DNA from: JAGRKR01 sp041397725
Lineage (GTDB): Bacteria > Pseudomonadota > Alphaproteobacteria > Rhizobiales > Hyphomicrobiaceae
Assembly: GCA_041397725.1 (NCBI GenBank)
Contig: JAWKVZ010000005.1
Location: 186,001-250,000, forward strand
Direction of reading: 5' to 3'
DNA length: 64,000 bases
Below the pieces are notes generated by a model. That model searched no databases, was not told the DNA's origin, and saw only the letters and a list, made by a program, of their open reading frames with translations. Below are positions 35,241 to 43,902 of the stretch, in pieces (position 1 is the first letter of the stretch; each line of letters begins with the position of its first letter). Made by a program: the position numbers and the translations under genes.

Positions 35241-37016
35241 TTACGCGCCCTTCTGCGGACGCATGTCCTTCTTGTCGACGCCGGCGACGACGACCGGCTT
35301 CTTCATGGCGTCGCGACGGAAGGGCTCGCCAAGCTCCTGGTTGAGGATCACCTCGATGAAGGTGGTCTGGCGCTTTTTCTGCGCCTCGATCGCCTCCTTC
35401 AGCGCGGCGGTCAGCTCGGCCGGATTGCGCGCGACGACGCCCTTCAGTCCGCAACCCTGCGCCACCTTGGCGTAGGACAGCTCGGGGTCCAGCTCGGTGC
35501 CGACGAAGTTGTCGTCGTACCAGAGCGTGGTGTTGCGCTTCTCCGCGCCCCACTGGTAGTTGCGGAAGACGACCATCGTGATGCCCGGCCACTCCTTGCG
35601 GCCGATCGCCGTCATCTCGTTCATGGCGATGCCGAAGGCGCCGTCTCCGGCAAAGCCGACGACCGGTACGTCAGGACAGGCGATCTTGGCGCCGACGATG
35701 GCCGGGAAGCCGTAGCCGCACGGACCGAACAGGCCGGGAGCCAGATACTTCCGTCCCTGCTCGAAGGTCGGATAGGCGTTGCCGATGGCGCAGTTGTTGC
35801 CGATGTCGGAGGAGATGATCGCATCCTTCGGCAGGGCACTCTGAATGGCGCGCCAGGCCTGACGCGGAGAGAGCCGCTCGGGGTTGCGCTTCCTCGCACG
35901 CTCGTTCCAGGTCGTGCCCGGATCGTCGTCCTCGTGATCCATGCCGGAGAGGGCCTGCAGCCACGCCGACTTGGTAGTGTGGATCAGGGCCTTGCGCTCT
36001 TCACGTCCGGCATTGCCGGCCGTGGGCGAGAGCTTGGCGAAAATCTGCTGCGCTACCAGCTTGGCGTCGCCGCAGATGCCGACGCTGACCGGCTTGGTCA
36101 AGCCGATGCGATCGGCGTTGATGTCGACCTGGATGATCTTGGCGGACTTCGGCCAGTAGTCGATGCCGTAGCCGGGCAGCGTCGAGAACGGGTTGAGGCG
36201 CGTGCCGAGCGCCAGCACCACGTCGGCCTTGGAGATCAGCTCCATGCCGGCCTTGGAGCCGTTGTAGCCGAGCGGTCCGCAGGCGAGGCGATGGGAGCCG
36301 GGGAAGCTGTCGTTGTGCTGGTAGTTGTTGCACACGGGCGCATCGAGCTTCTCGGCCAGCGCCACGACCTCGGGGATGGCCCCCGCGAGCACGACGCCGG
36401 CGCCCGACAGGATCGCCGGGAACTTCGCCTCGGAGAGCAGCTTGGCAGCCGCCGCGATCGCCGCATCGCCACCGGCGGGGCGCTCGAACTCGACGACGGC
36501 GGGAAGATCGATGTCGACGATCTGGCACCAGTAGTCGCGCGGAATGTTGATCTGGGCCGGCGCCGAGAGGCGCTTGGCCTTGAGGATGACCCGGTTGAGA
36601 ACCTCGGCCATGCGGTTGGGGTCGCGGACCTCCTCCTGGTAGCAGACCATGTCGCGGAACAGCGCCATCTGCTCGACTTCCTGGAAGCCGCCCTGGCCGA
36701 TGGTGCGGTTGGCGGCCTGCGGGGTCACCAGCAGCATCGGCGTGTGGTTCCAGTAGGCGGTCTTGATGGGCGTCACGAAGTTGGTGATGCCCGGGCCGTT
36801 CTGGGCGATGCACATGGCAATCTTGCCGGAGGCGCGGGTGAAGCCATCGCACATGAAGCCGCCGTTCATCTCGTTGGCGACGTCCCAGAAGGTGATCCCG
36901 GCCTTGGGGAAGATGTCTGAGATCGGCATGAACGCCGAGCCGATGATGCCGAAGGCGTGCTCGATGCCGTGCATCTGCAGCACCTTCACGAAGGCCTCTT
37001 CCGTGGTCATTTTCAT
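35241..37016 (-). CDS. xsc: Sulfoacetaldehyde acetyltransferase
   Basis: Thiamine-diphosphate enzyme that cleaves sulfoacetaldehyde with phosphate to acetyl phosphate and sulfite, the desulfonation step of taurine and isethionate breakdown. The 591-residue protein shows the N-terminal GIEHAFGIIGSAFMPISDIFPKAGI (part), AQNGPGITNFVTPIKTAYWNHTPML, and the ThDP-magnesium motif VGFAGDGAFGIAMNEMTAIGR ending in RNYQWGAEKRNTTLWYDDNFVG. This wording is characteristic of Xsc rather than acetolactate synthase. The length fits (about 585-610). ATG 37016 has GGAGAAG upstream. It is last in the operon, 60 bases after the GMC gene. No pta is adjacent to use acetyl phosphate. Confidence 0.93.
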   Translation of the reverse strand: MKMTTEEAFVKVLQMHGIEHAFGIIGSAFMPISDIFPKAGITFWDVANEMNGGFMCDGFTRASGKIAMCIAQNGPGITNFVTPIKTAYWNHTPMLLVTPQAANRTIGQGGFQEVEQMALFRDMVCYQEEVRDPNRMAEVLNRVILKAKRLSAPAQINIPRDYWCQIVDIDLPAVVEFERPAGGDAAIAAAAKLLSEAKFPAILSGAGVVLAGAIPEVVALAEKLDAPVCNNYQHNDSFPGSHRLACGPLGYNGSKAGMELISKADVVLALGTRLNPFSTLPGYGIDYWPKSAKIIQVDINADRIGLTKPVSVGICGDAKLVAQQIFAKLSPTAGNAGREERKALIHTTKSAWLQALSGMDHEDDDPGTTWNERARKRNPERLSPRQAWRAIQSALPKDAIISSDIGNNCAIGNAYPTFEQGRKYLAPGLFGPCGYGFPAIVGAKIACPDVPVVGFAGDGAFGIAMNEMTAIGRKEWPGITMVVFRNYQWGAEKRNTTLWYDDNFVGTELDPELSYAKVAQGCGLKGVVARNPAELTAALKEAIEAQKKRQTTFIEVILNQELGEPFRRDAMKKPVVVAGVDKKDMRPQKGA

Positions 37017-37076
37017 GGTCTGCTTCTCCTTGGTCGATCGTGTCGGGTAGTGTCAAAGTGTCGTTTCGGACAAGGC

Positions 37077-38684
37077 TCAGCGGGCCCTGTCGGCCAGGAT
37101 CAGGTCGCTTGCCTTTTCTCCGATCATGATGGTGGGGGCGTTGGTGTTTCCGCTGGTGATCGTCGGCATGATCGATGCGTCGGCGATGCGCAGGCCCTCG
37201 AGCCCGTGTACGCGCAAGCGATCATCCACTACGGCCAGAGGGTCCTGACCCATCCTGCAGGTGCTCGTCGGATGATAGATCGTTTGGCTTATCCTGCGGG
37301 CGCTGTCCAGCAATTCGTCATCGGATACCGGTGCGTTGTCGGGAACGCGCTCGCGCACTACGAAGGGGGCGAGCGCGCTGGTCCGCGTCAAGGCCCGCGC
37401 ATAGCGCATGGCGCGGACGGCGCAATCCTGATCGGCGGTGGCCGACAGGTAGTTGGGCGTGATGCGCGGGTGGCTGGCGGCGTCCGGGCTCTTGATGTGG
37501 ATGTGGCCGCGGCTCTCGGGCCTGAGCTGGCACACCGACAACGTGATCCCCGGATAGGGATGCATGTTGATGCCGGGCTTCTCTGCGCTCAGAGGTTGGA
37601 AGTGGAACTGGATGTCCGGCGTCTCCAGCCAGTCCATCGAACGGGCGAAGATGCACACCTGGCTCGCTCCGAGGCTCATGGGGCCTTTGCGCAGCAGCGC
37701 GTACTGCACGCCCATGGCCAGGCGACGGGGCAGGCTGTTGATGGCGTTGTTCAGGGTGGGGACGTTGACCTCGTAGACGAGGCGGATCTGCAAATGATCC
37801 TGTAGGCTCTCGCCCACGCCTGCCAGCGCATGGTGGACCGGGACGCCGGCCGCTGAGAGGATGTCGCCCCGGCCGATGCCCGAGAGCTCGAGGAGCTGCG
37901 GTGAGCCTATGGCGCCGGCCGACAGGACCACCTCTCCGCCTGGCCTCAGCCGCGCCGTGCGGGGCTCGCCGTTGCGCAAGTAGGCGACGCCAGCGATGCG
38001 GCGTGGCGCATCGTCGGCGAACACGAGGCGCTGTGCGTGGCTGTGGGTGACGATCTCGAGGTTTCCGCGCGAGCGCGCCGGCTTCAGGAAGGCCTTGGCG
38101 CTGGAGCAGCGCAGCCCGTTCCGCGCCGTCTGCTGGAAATATCCAGCGCCCTCCTGGCGTGCGCCATTGAAATCGTCGCTCCGCGGCACGCCCATCTCGA
38201 CGGCTGCCGCGATTACCGCCTCGGAGATGGTGCTTGCGGCGCGCATGGTGGAGACGGCGAGGCCGCCTTCGGCGCCGTGATGCTCGGAGGCTCCGAGTTC
38301 GTGCCGCTCGGAGCGCTTGAAAAGCGGCAGCACGTCGTCGTACCCCCAACCCGAGTTGCCGAGCTGGGCCCAGGTATCGTAGTCCTGGCGTTGGCCGCGA
38401 ATGTAGAGAAGGCCGTTGATCGAGCTCGAGCCGCCGAGTGTCTTGCCACGGGGCCAGTCGAGCGAGCGCCCGCCTAGGCCGGGATCCGGCTCGGTCTTGT
38501 AGCACCAGTCGGTCTTGGGGTTGTGCAGCGTCTTGAAGTAGCCGACGGGGATGTGGATCCAGGGGTTGGTGTCCCGGCCGCCGGCTTCCAGGAGCAGCAC
38601 GCGGATGCCCGGATCGGCCGACAGCCGATTGGCGAGTACGCAGCCGGCGGAGCCCGCGCCCACGATGATGTAGTCGTAGTCCAT
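37077..38684 (-). CDS. GMC family FAD oxidoreductase, choline dehydrogenase-like, candidate isethionate dehydrogenase
   Basis: A 535-residue flavoprotein. The FAD-binding fold is YIIVGAGSAGCVLANRLS with LLLEAGGRD. GMC signatures WPRGKTLGGSSSINGLLYIRGQ (part) and SAGAIGSPQLLELSGIG follow. The active-site His is in YHPTSTCRMG near residue 480, and the second catalytic position is in SGNTNAPTIMIGEKASD. Choline dehydrogenase BetA and isethionate dehydrogenase IseJ belong to this family. Adjacency to xsc favours an alcohol whose aldehyde is sulfoacetaldehyde, while the sulfatase next door favours choline. The start overlaps the sulfatase stop (TGATG), so translation is coupled. Confidence 0.85.
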   Translation of the reverse strand: MDYDYIIVGAGSAGCVLANRLSADPGIRVLLLEAGGRDTNPWIHIPVGYFKTLHNPKTDWCYKTEPDPGLGGRSLDWPRGKTLGGSSSINGLLYIRGQRQDYDTWAQLGNSGWGYDDVLPLFKRSERHELGASEHHGAEGGLAVSTMRAASTISEAVIAAAVEMGVPRSDDFNGARQEGAGYFQQTARNGLRCSSAKAFLKPARSRGNLEIVTHSHAQRLVFADDAPRRIAGVAYLRNGEPRTARLRPGGEVVLSAGAIGSPQLLELSGIGRGDILSAAGVPVHHALAGVGESLQDHLQIRLVYEVNVPTLNNAINSLPRRLAMGVQYALLRKGPMSLGASQVCIFARSMDWLETPDIQFHFQPLSAEKPGINMHPYPGITLSVCQLRPESRGHIHIKSPDAASHPRITPNYLSATADQDCAVRAMRYARALTRTSALAPFVVRERVPDNAPVSDDELLDSARRISQTIYHPTSTCRMGQDPLAVVDDRLRVHGLEGLRIADASIMPTITSGNTNAPTIMIGEKASDLILADRAR

Positions 38685-40225
38685 CAGACCTTGTCCGGCT
38701 GGGCAGGCGCCACGTAGGGCAGTCGCGCGCGCGCCTTGGTGTCGGCGGCGCCGGCGTTGCGGATGTAGCGGCGGTCGTCATCGAGGCGTACGAGGTGCAC
38801 GTAGGTGGGGTCGCCGCGCGTCACATGATGGATCATCAGGCGTCGCTGCTGGTCGGCGGCGATGTCGTGGTAGAGCCGCTCGGGATCCCAGTCCGCGAAG
38901 GCGATGGCCTCGAGCTCGGCGACGAGAGCGGCATGCTCTGGCCTGTCGATCAGGTTGTCCAGTTCGCGCGGGTCCAGCTCGACGTTATAGAGCAGGCGGT
39001 CCTTGCCCTCGAGGTACATGTATTTCCAGGGACCCTTCTTGACCATGCGGCTCGGGCCGGTCGAGCCGTCGGCGGCGAACTCCGAGATGGCGATGTCGCG
39101 AAGCGTGGTGGTGTCGCCGGACAGTGCAGGAACCAGCGACTGGCCGTCGACCGGATCGACGTAGCCGTCGAACGGGGAGCCGTTTGCGAGATCGAGGAAG
39201 GTCGGCATGAGATCGACCAGCGAGACGTTCTCCTTGATCCGGCGGGGCTGCCAGCGGGCTGGCGCGTGCACGACGAGGGGAATGCGCGCGGCCCACTCGA
39301 AGAAGTGCTGTTTGAACCACATGCCGCGCTCGCCCATCATCTCGCCGTGGTCGGCGGTGAGCACGACGATAGTGTTCTCGGCAAGGCCGGTGCGACGCAG
39401 CGCGTCCAGCAGCATGCCGATCTTGTCGTCGATGTATGAGATCATGCCGTAGTAGGCGTGGCGCGCATTGCGTCGGTGTGCGTCGGTCACCGTGAAGAGG
39501 TGGCGGGCCTGGCAGTAGTGCAGGTTGCGGCTCAAGTGGTCCTTCTCGTCGAGCGGAATTTCCGCCACCGACGGCAGCTCGATGGCGTCATGCTCGTAGA
39601 GGTCCCAGTACTCCTGGGCGATGACGAACGGCGAATGTGGGTGGGTGAAGGAGACGGTCAGCATGAACGGCTGATGGTCGGGCGCGCGGGCGAGATCATA
39701 GATCGCCTGGGCGCCGTGGTAGGCGACCTCGTCGTCGTAGTCCATTTGCAGGGTGCGGATGCAGGGGCCGGACTCGATTACGGGCGCCATGGTGAGGTTG
39801 GTCGGCCGGTATTCCCGGCCTTGCGACCAGTCGACCGTCCAGGCGTAGTTCGCGGGATAGATCTCCGTCGTCAGTCGTTTCTGGTAGCCGTGGAGCTGGT
39901 CGGGGCCGACGAAATGCATCTTGCCGCTGAGCTCGACGCGATAGCCGAGGCGGCGCAGGTAGTGGGCGAACGTCGGCAGGCTCGAGCGGAACTCGCTGGC
40001 GTTGTCGTACATACCGATCGAGAAGGGCAGCTTGCCCGCGTGCAATGACGCGCGCGACGGGCCGCACATCGGCAGATTGCAGTAGCAGTTGTCGAAGACC
40101 ACGCCCGAAGCCGCCAGATCGGTCATGCGCGGCGCCCTGGCGACGGCGTTGCCATAAAAGGGCAGCGCGGGCGCAGCGAGCTGGTCGGCCATGACGAAAA
40201 GAAAATTCGGCTTCGGGCTTGCCAT
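38684..40225 (-). CDS. Type I sulfatase, choline-sulfatase-like
   Basis: A 513-residue arylsulfatase-superfamily protein. The formylglycine motif is CGPSR with Cys 54, calcium ligands are probable at FVMADQ (Asp 14), and LTADHGEMMGERGMWFKQHFFEWAARIPLVVH supplies the second metal-binding half. Text such as NFLFVMADQLAAPALPFYGNAVA and DNCYCNLPMCGPSRASLHAGK (part) resembles choline-O-sulfatase BetC. There is no signal peptide, so it should act in the cytosol on an imported ester. Formylglycine formation needs a maturation enzyme, and none is seen here. ATG 40225 has GAGG nine bases upstream. It is coupled to the GMC gene. Confidence 0.87.
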   Translation of the reverse strand: MASPKPNFLFVMADQLAAPALPFYGNAVARAPRMTDLAASGVVFDNCYCNLPMCGPSRASLHAGKLPFSIGMYDNASEFRSSLPTFAHYLRRLGYRVELSGKMHFVGPDQLHGYQKRLTTEIYPANYAWTVDWSQGREYRPTNLTMAPVIESGPCIRTLQMDYDDEVAYHGAQAIYDLARAPDHQPFMLTVSFTHPHSPFVIAQEYWDLYEHDAIELPSVAEIPLDEKDHLSRNLHYCQARHLFTVTDAHRRNARHAYYGMISYIDDKIGMLLDALRRTGLAENTIVVLTADHGEMMGERGMWFKQHFFEWAARIPLVVHAPARWQPRRIKENVSLVDLMPTFLDLANGSPFDGYVDPVDGQSLVPALSGDTTTLRDIAISEFAADGSTGPSRMVKKGPWKYMYLEGKDRLLYNVELDPRELDNLIDRPEHAALVAELEAIAFADWDPERLYHDIAADQQRRLMIHHVTRGDPTYVHLVRLDDDRRYIRNAGAADTKARARLPYVAPAQPDKV

Positions 40226-40266
40226 CGTAGAGGTCCTCGAGAGAGGCATCATTCGCATCAACGGCG

Positions 40267-40297
40267 CCGGCCTGGAGCGGGTTCGGCTCCAGGCCGG
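40267..40297 (-). terminator. Intra-operon hairpin between TAXI protein and sulfatase genes
   Basis: Arms CCGGCCTGGAGC (40267-40278) and GCTCCAGGCCGG (40286-40297) give a perfect 12-bp stem with a 7-base loop, 12 bases past the stop of the binding-protein gene. No T-run follows on the minus strand. Partial termination or protection of the upstream message is likelier than a full stop. Hairpins at this place are common behind transport binding-protein genes. Confidence 0.6.
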
Positions 40298-40308
40298 GTT
40301 CGTGACGG

Positions 40309-41334
40309 CTACTTGATGATGCCGGCTTCCTTGTAGGCGCGCAGTGCGCCGGGGTGGATGTCCTGGTGCTTCCAGCCGTAGACGAGACCCTTCGGCGACA
40401 TCAGCTTGCCGATGGCATGGACCTCACCGAACGCCTTGATGTTCTGGATGATGAGCTTGGTGACCTCATAGGCGATGTCTTCTGGAAATTCGTCCATGAC
40501 GGTCCAGGCCGCCGAGTCGACGAAGGTTTCCAGCGGCGGGTTCTTGCCGTCGATCTTCTTGGCCGGGATCGTGTAGGGCGCGATGGCAAATCCCTTCGGC
40601 TCCGTCTTGGTCACGGCCTGGGTGCCCCAGGACAGATGCGTGAGGGCGCGCCCGGTGGCGAGCAGCTCGGTGGTCTGCGGGCTATGGGCGATGCGGTCGT
40701 CGGCCGGATCGATGTAGGAGCCGGCGATCGCGAGATCGGCCTTGCGGTCGAGCAGCGCGGCGATGGCCGGCTTGGGCCCCAGGTACTGCAGGGTCACCTT
40801 GCTGGCCGGAATGCCCCAGCCGTGCTCCATGACGGCGCGCGGGAGGATCGCCCAGTTGATCTGTGCGGCCTTGCCGAGCGCGACGCGCTTGCCCGGCACG
40901 TCCGCGGGACCCTTGATGTTGCCTTCGAGGGCGGCGAGCCACACCACGACGATCGTGTAGTTGGCGATCAGCTTCACCTTCGGCAGCTTCTTGTCGAAGG
41001 GTTTTGAGCCGGTCGTGGCGAGCCGGCCGACGGCCGGGCCAGAGCCGATGATCGTCGATTTGCGCAGCGCCGGCTCGGCGTCGAGCTTCTTCAGATTGAA
41101 GACGAAACCGGGGCTTTCGGAGGCGACAATGCGGAGCCAGGGGTGCTTCTTGGAGATTTGCTCGAGTGCGCCGAAGAGAACATAGGAAGCCGTGCCGAAT
41201 GGAGCGCTGAGCGCGCTGATCGTGACCTGTTTGCGCTTGGCCTGGGCGGTTGCGGTGGTGGCGCTCGCGGCGGTCATGGCGCAGGCCAGAACTCCCGCCA
41301 GTGCCACGCATGACGCAGGACTCGGTCGTTTCAT
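40309..41334 (-). CDS. TAXI family TRAP transporter substrate-binding protein
   Basis: A 341-residue exported binding protein. The signal peptide is ASCVALAGVLACAMTAASATTATAQA. The mature part begins KQVTISALSAPFGTASYVLFGALEQISKK and has KSTIIGSGPAVGRLA and KVKLIANYTIVVVWLAALEG. These match TAXI proteins, which hand carboxylate- or sulfonate-type substrates to a fused TRAP permease. The substrate is unknown; the downstream enzymes point to a sulfonate or sulfate ester. The matching permease is not intact: only an N-terminal remnant lies upstream at 41386-41721. The protein must therefore borrow a permease encoded elsewhere or be out of use. Confidence 0.85.
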   Translation of the reverse strand: MKRPSPASCVALAGVLACAMTAASATTATAQAKRKQVTISALSAPFGTASYVLFGALEQISKKHPWLRIVASESPGFVFNLKKLDAEPALRKSTIIGSGPAVGRLATTGSKPFDKKLPKVKLIANYTIVVVWLAALEGNIKGPADVPGKRVALGKAAQINWAILPRAVMEHGWGIPASKVTLQYLGPKPAIAALLDRKADLAIAGSYIDPADDRIAHSPQTTELLATGRALTHLSWGTQAVTKTEPKGFAIAPYTIPAKKIDGKNPPLETFVDSAAWTVMDEFPEDIAYEVTKLIIQNIKAFGEVHAIGKLMSPKGLVYGWKHQDIHPGALRAYKEAGIIK

Positions 41335-41385
41335 ATCTGGTCTCCTCCCTGTTGTCGGGGCACGCGGCCCCTCTTGGTGCCGCCT

Positions 41386-41721
41386 TCAGCGGGCGGTGGC
41401 CGATGCAGGATGGCCAACGAGGCGCGCCCGCCGTCTCCTGTTGACGAGTTGCGAGAGCAGCGGTGCGTGCCGCGTCGACAGCATCATCCTGCACTTGCGG
41501 TTGGCCGTCATCCGACCAAGGTCGGCGCCGAAGATGCGCCCCACAGCCGAGCCGGAGCGGGAAGTGCTATCGAGGAACAGCAGCGCGAGGATGAACCCCA
41601 GATGTATCGCGTGGTTCCCGGTGAAGCCCACCGGGACCGCCTGCAAACCGGCCAGGTGACAGGTCGCCATGGCCAGGCCGCACCAGAGCAACAGCCCGCG
41701 CGCCGCTCTCTCGAACGTCAT
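41386..41721 (-). pseudogene. Remnant of a TAXI-type fused TRAP permease, N-terminal part
   Basis: The frame starts MTFERAARGLLLWCGLAMA and continues HLAGLQAVPVGFTGNHAIHLGFILALLFLDS, about 50 residues. This resembles the first transmembrane part of fused TRAP permeases, including the HLGF/LALAFL segment. It then runs into unrelated Arg-rich sequence to a stop at 41386, whereas intact permeases have more than 600 residues. Position directly before the TAXI gene on the same strand is where the permease is expected. I infer a deletion that left only the 5' end. The similarity is short, so confidence is moderate. Confidence 0.5.
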
Positions 41722-42113
41722 CGGAACCCATTCCTCCCTTGGCCCGGAGCGCTTCTGCGCGCCGCATGGATGCCTTTTCCGAAGATCGGCATCTCTTGTC
41801 GTCTCGAGGCTGGAGCGCGATCTCCCGCAACCGATCGGCACTCTCTTTGGCAGCGCGGGGTTGGCCCTGCTCGACCGGCTGCACACTAGAAGGCCACGAC
41901 GCCGCAGACAGGGTCAACAAATTTCTGATACGGAAAGTTCCGTTTCACGGAACTGGGCGCGGTGCCGTTGTGGCCGTCCTCGCCGGTTCGCCAGCCCACC
42001 GGCAGCACGCATCTTGGTCTTGTCCCGGCCTATGCTTTGCACGGCCGACGCGCGCCCATAGCCGGCGACAGCGTTCCGGTCGTCGCAGGCGAACCGCTGA
42101 GGCCAAATCCCTC
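41722..42113. other. Upstream region of the organosulfur operon
   Basis: No gene is supported in this 392-base interval. It contains the operator-like inverted repeats at 41931-41954 and is the likely place of the operon promoter. Confidence 0.5.
41931..41954. promoter_or_regulatory. Candidate operator, overlapping palindromes
   Basis: AGTTCCGT (41936-41943) and ACGGAACT (41947-41954) are perfect inverted arms with a TTC spacer. A third half-site CGGAA (41931-41935) makes a second palindrome CGGAA-AG-TTCCG. The spacing of three half-sites looks like a regulator site, for example of the IclR type, about 210 bases before the permease remnant start. The regulator is not in the window. Confidence 0.45.
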
Positions 42114-43727
42114 TCAGGCCTTACCGAGCGTGCGGCTTGCGTGCTCGACGACGAACGAAGCCCGTCGCGAGAGCTTGCCCCCGGCCTCGGAAACCTTGTC
42201 GAGGACCATATAATCCGCCTGCCAGTGCTTGCGGTCGACGACGTGCCGGACGTAGCCGCGCTGGCTGTTGAAGAACTTGAGGTGCGGATTGGCCGTCAGC
42301 AGCGTGTCCGTCCGCTTCGGCCGGTCGGTGCCGTTGCCCGCGGAGGAGATGGATGTCGCGACGAACTCGACGCCGATGTTGGCGGAGGCGGGATCGTCGA
42401 AATCCCGCCTGATCTCGAGTGCTCGATTGTGGTGCACGTCGCCGGCCAGGACGACGAGGTTCCGCAGTTTCGCGGCTTCGGCCGCTTCGCACAGCCGGCG
42501 CCGCGCGGCCTCCGCGCCGTCCCACTTGTCCATCTGCGTTTCGAGCGTGTTGGGATCTGGGTCGCGGTCGAGCCGCGAGAGCGGCACCTGCTGAGCGAGC
42601 ACCGACCACTGTGCCTGGCTCTCCCGGAAGCCACTGTAAAGCCATTTCTCCTGCTCGGCGCCGAGCATGGTGCGGTGCGCGGCCTTTGCCTCCGGGCAGG
42701 CCTTCCAGCCGCCGCCGCAAGGCTGGGGCGAGCGGTGCTGGCGGGTGTCGAGAATATCGAGCTGCACGAGCTGGCCGATCCGCAGGCGACGGTAGGCCAG
42801 GATGTCCGGGCCGCGCGGGGTCTGTGGTGCGCGCAACGGCATGTGCTCGTACCAGGCGCGGAATGCGGCCTCGCGCCGGCGGGCGAAATCCGCGCGCGTC
42901 ACGTCGCGTTTGCGGCTGACGAAGCCGGCCCAGTCGTTCTCGACCTCGTGATCATCGAAGCTCGAGATGAAGGTCGAGGCTGCGTGGGCCGCCTGCAGAT
43001 CCGGGTCCAGCTTGTAAATCGCATAGCGGTTGCGGAAATCCTCGAGCGTCAGGCATTTGCCGGGCATGCCGGGCATGTCGCGGATGACTGGCCGCTTGCG
43101 TGACGCCTTGGCCTTTTCGCTGATGGCCTTGTACTCGTAGATGTAGTCACCGTAGTGGACGATGAAATCCAGGCGATCCTCGGCAATCCGTCGCCACGCC
43201 GTGAAGAGCCCGTCCTCGTAGCGCTGGCAGCCGGCGGAGCCGAACCGCACCTGCCCCTCCCTCCCGGCCACGGGAAAGGTGCGCGCGCGCCCCTGCGTCG
43301 ACTGATGGCCTGCCACCTCGAAGCGGTAGAAATACTCGCGGCCGGGCTCGAGTCCGCCGACCTCGACATGGACGGTATGGCTCGCCTGCGGCCGGGCGAC
43401 GGCGATGCCGCTCCTGATGGGGCGGCGCATGGCCTCGTCCGCGGCGACGGTCCATTTCACCTCGACGGCCTCCCGCGCCATCCCACCCTCGGGCTCGAGC
43501 GGCTTGGGTGCGAGGCGCGTCCAGATCACAAAGCCATCGGCGGCGGGATCACCTGACGCCACGCCGAGCGTGAAGGGATTGGCGATGAGGCGCGGCCCGG
43601 CGAGCAGGCGATGGGACAGCGCCAAATTGGCCAGCGTCACGCCGAGCCCGACCCCGAGGCCTTGAACGATCTGGCGACGCGTAAGCGTGAGGTGGTCGAG
43701 CGGGAGCACGGAAGCTTTGCGGTGCAC
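42114..43727 (-). CDS. phoD: PhoD-type alkaline phosphatase/phosphodiesterase, Tat-exported
   Basis: Hydrolyses phosphomono- and diesters in the periplasm with calcium/iron. The Tat signal is LTRRQIVQGLGVGLGVTLANLAL. The N-terminal domain has NPFTLGVASGDPAADGFVIWTRL and a fibronectin-like part ending VGGLEPGREYFYRFEVAG. The catalytic domain has GSAGCQRYEDG, YGDYIYEY, SFDDHEVENDW and VLAGDVHHNR, which carry the metal ligands. GTG 43727 with GGAG seven bases upstream gives a normal Tat signal (537 residues). A longer ATG start at 43805 would add 26 residues ahead of it. Its stop faces the organosulfur operon; the function is unrelated unless phosphate and sulfur scavenging are co-located. Confidence 0.9.
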   Translation of the reverse strand: MHRKASVLPLDHLTLTRRQIVQGLGVGLGVTLANLALSHRLLAGPRLIANPFTLGVASGDPAADGFVIWTRLAPKPLEPEGGMAREAVEVKWTVAADEAMRRPIRSGIAVARPQASHTVHVEVGGLEPGREYFYRFEVAGHQSTQGRARTFPVAGREGQVRFGSAGCQRYEDGLFTAWRRIAEDRLDFIVHYGDYIYEYKAISEKAKASRKRPVIRDMPGMPGKCLTLEDFRNRYAIYKLDPDLQAAHAASTFISSFDDHEVENDWAGFVSRKRDVTRADFARRREAAFRAWYEHMPLRAPQTPRGPDILAYRRLRIGQLVQLDILDTRQHRSPQPCGGGWKACPEAKAAHRTMLGAEQEKWLYSGFRESQAQWSVLAQQVPLSRLDRDPDPNTLETQMDKWDGAEAARRRLCEAAEAAKLRNLVVLAGDVHHNRALEIRRDFDDPASANIGVEFVATSISSAGNGTDRPKRTDTLLTANPHLKFFNSQRGYVRHVVDRKHWQADYMVLDKVSEAGGKLSRRASFVVEHASRTLGKA

Positions 43728-43902
43728 GTGGGCGCTCCAATGGCTGAACGGCAGCAGAATGGGCGAGCGGTCAGTGCCGTAGCCGGCCGCCGTGTGATGA
43801 CGCACGAAAGCACCGTGAGGCTAGTGAGGACGTCGCACCAAATCAATGACATCCGGATGACGATCGGCGCCCGCTGCGGCGCGTCAGTGTCGACACTCGT
43901 CC

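Noticed and set aside
35241..37016. Acetolactate synthase as an alternative for the ThDP enzyme
   Set aside because: The motif text around the ThDP site and the NYQWGAEKRN segment are those of sulfoacetaldehyde acetyltransferase, and no small regulatory subunit gene is nearby.
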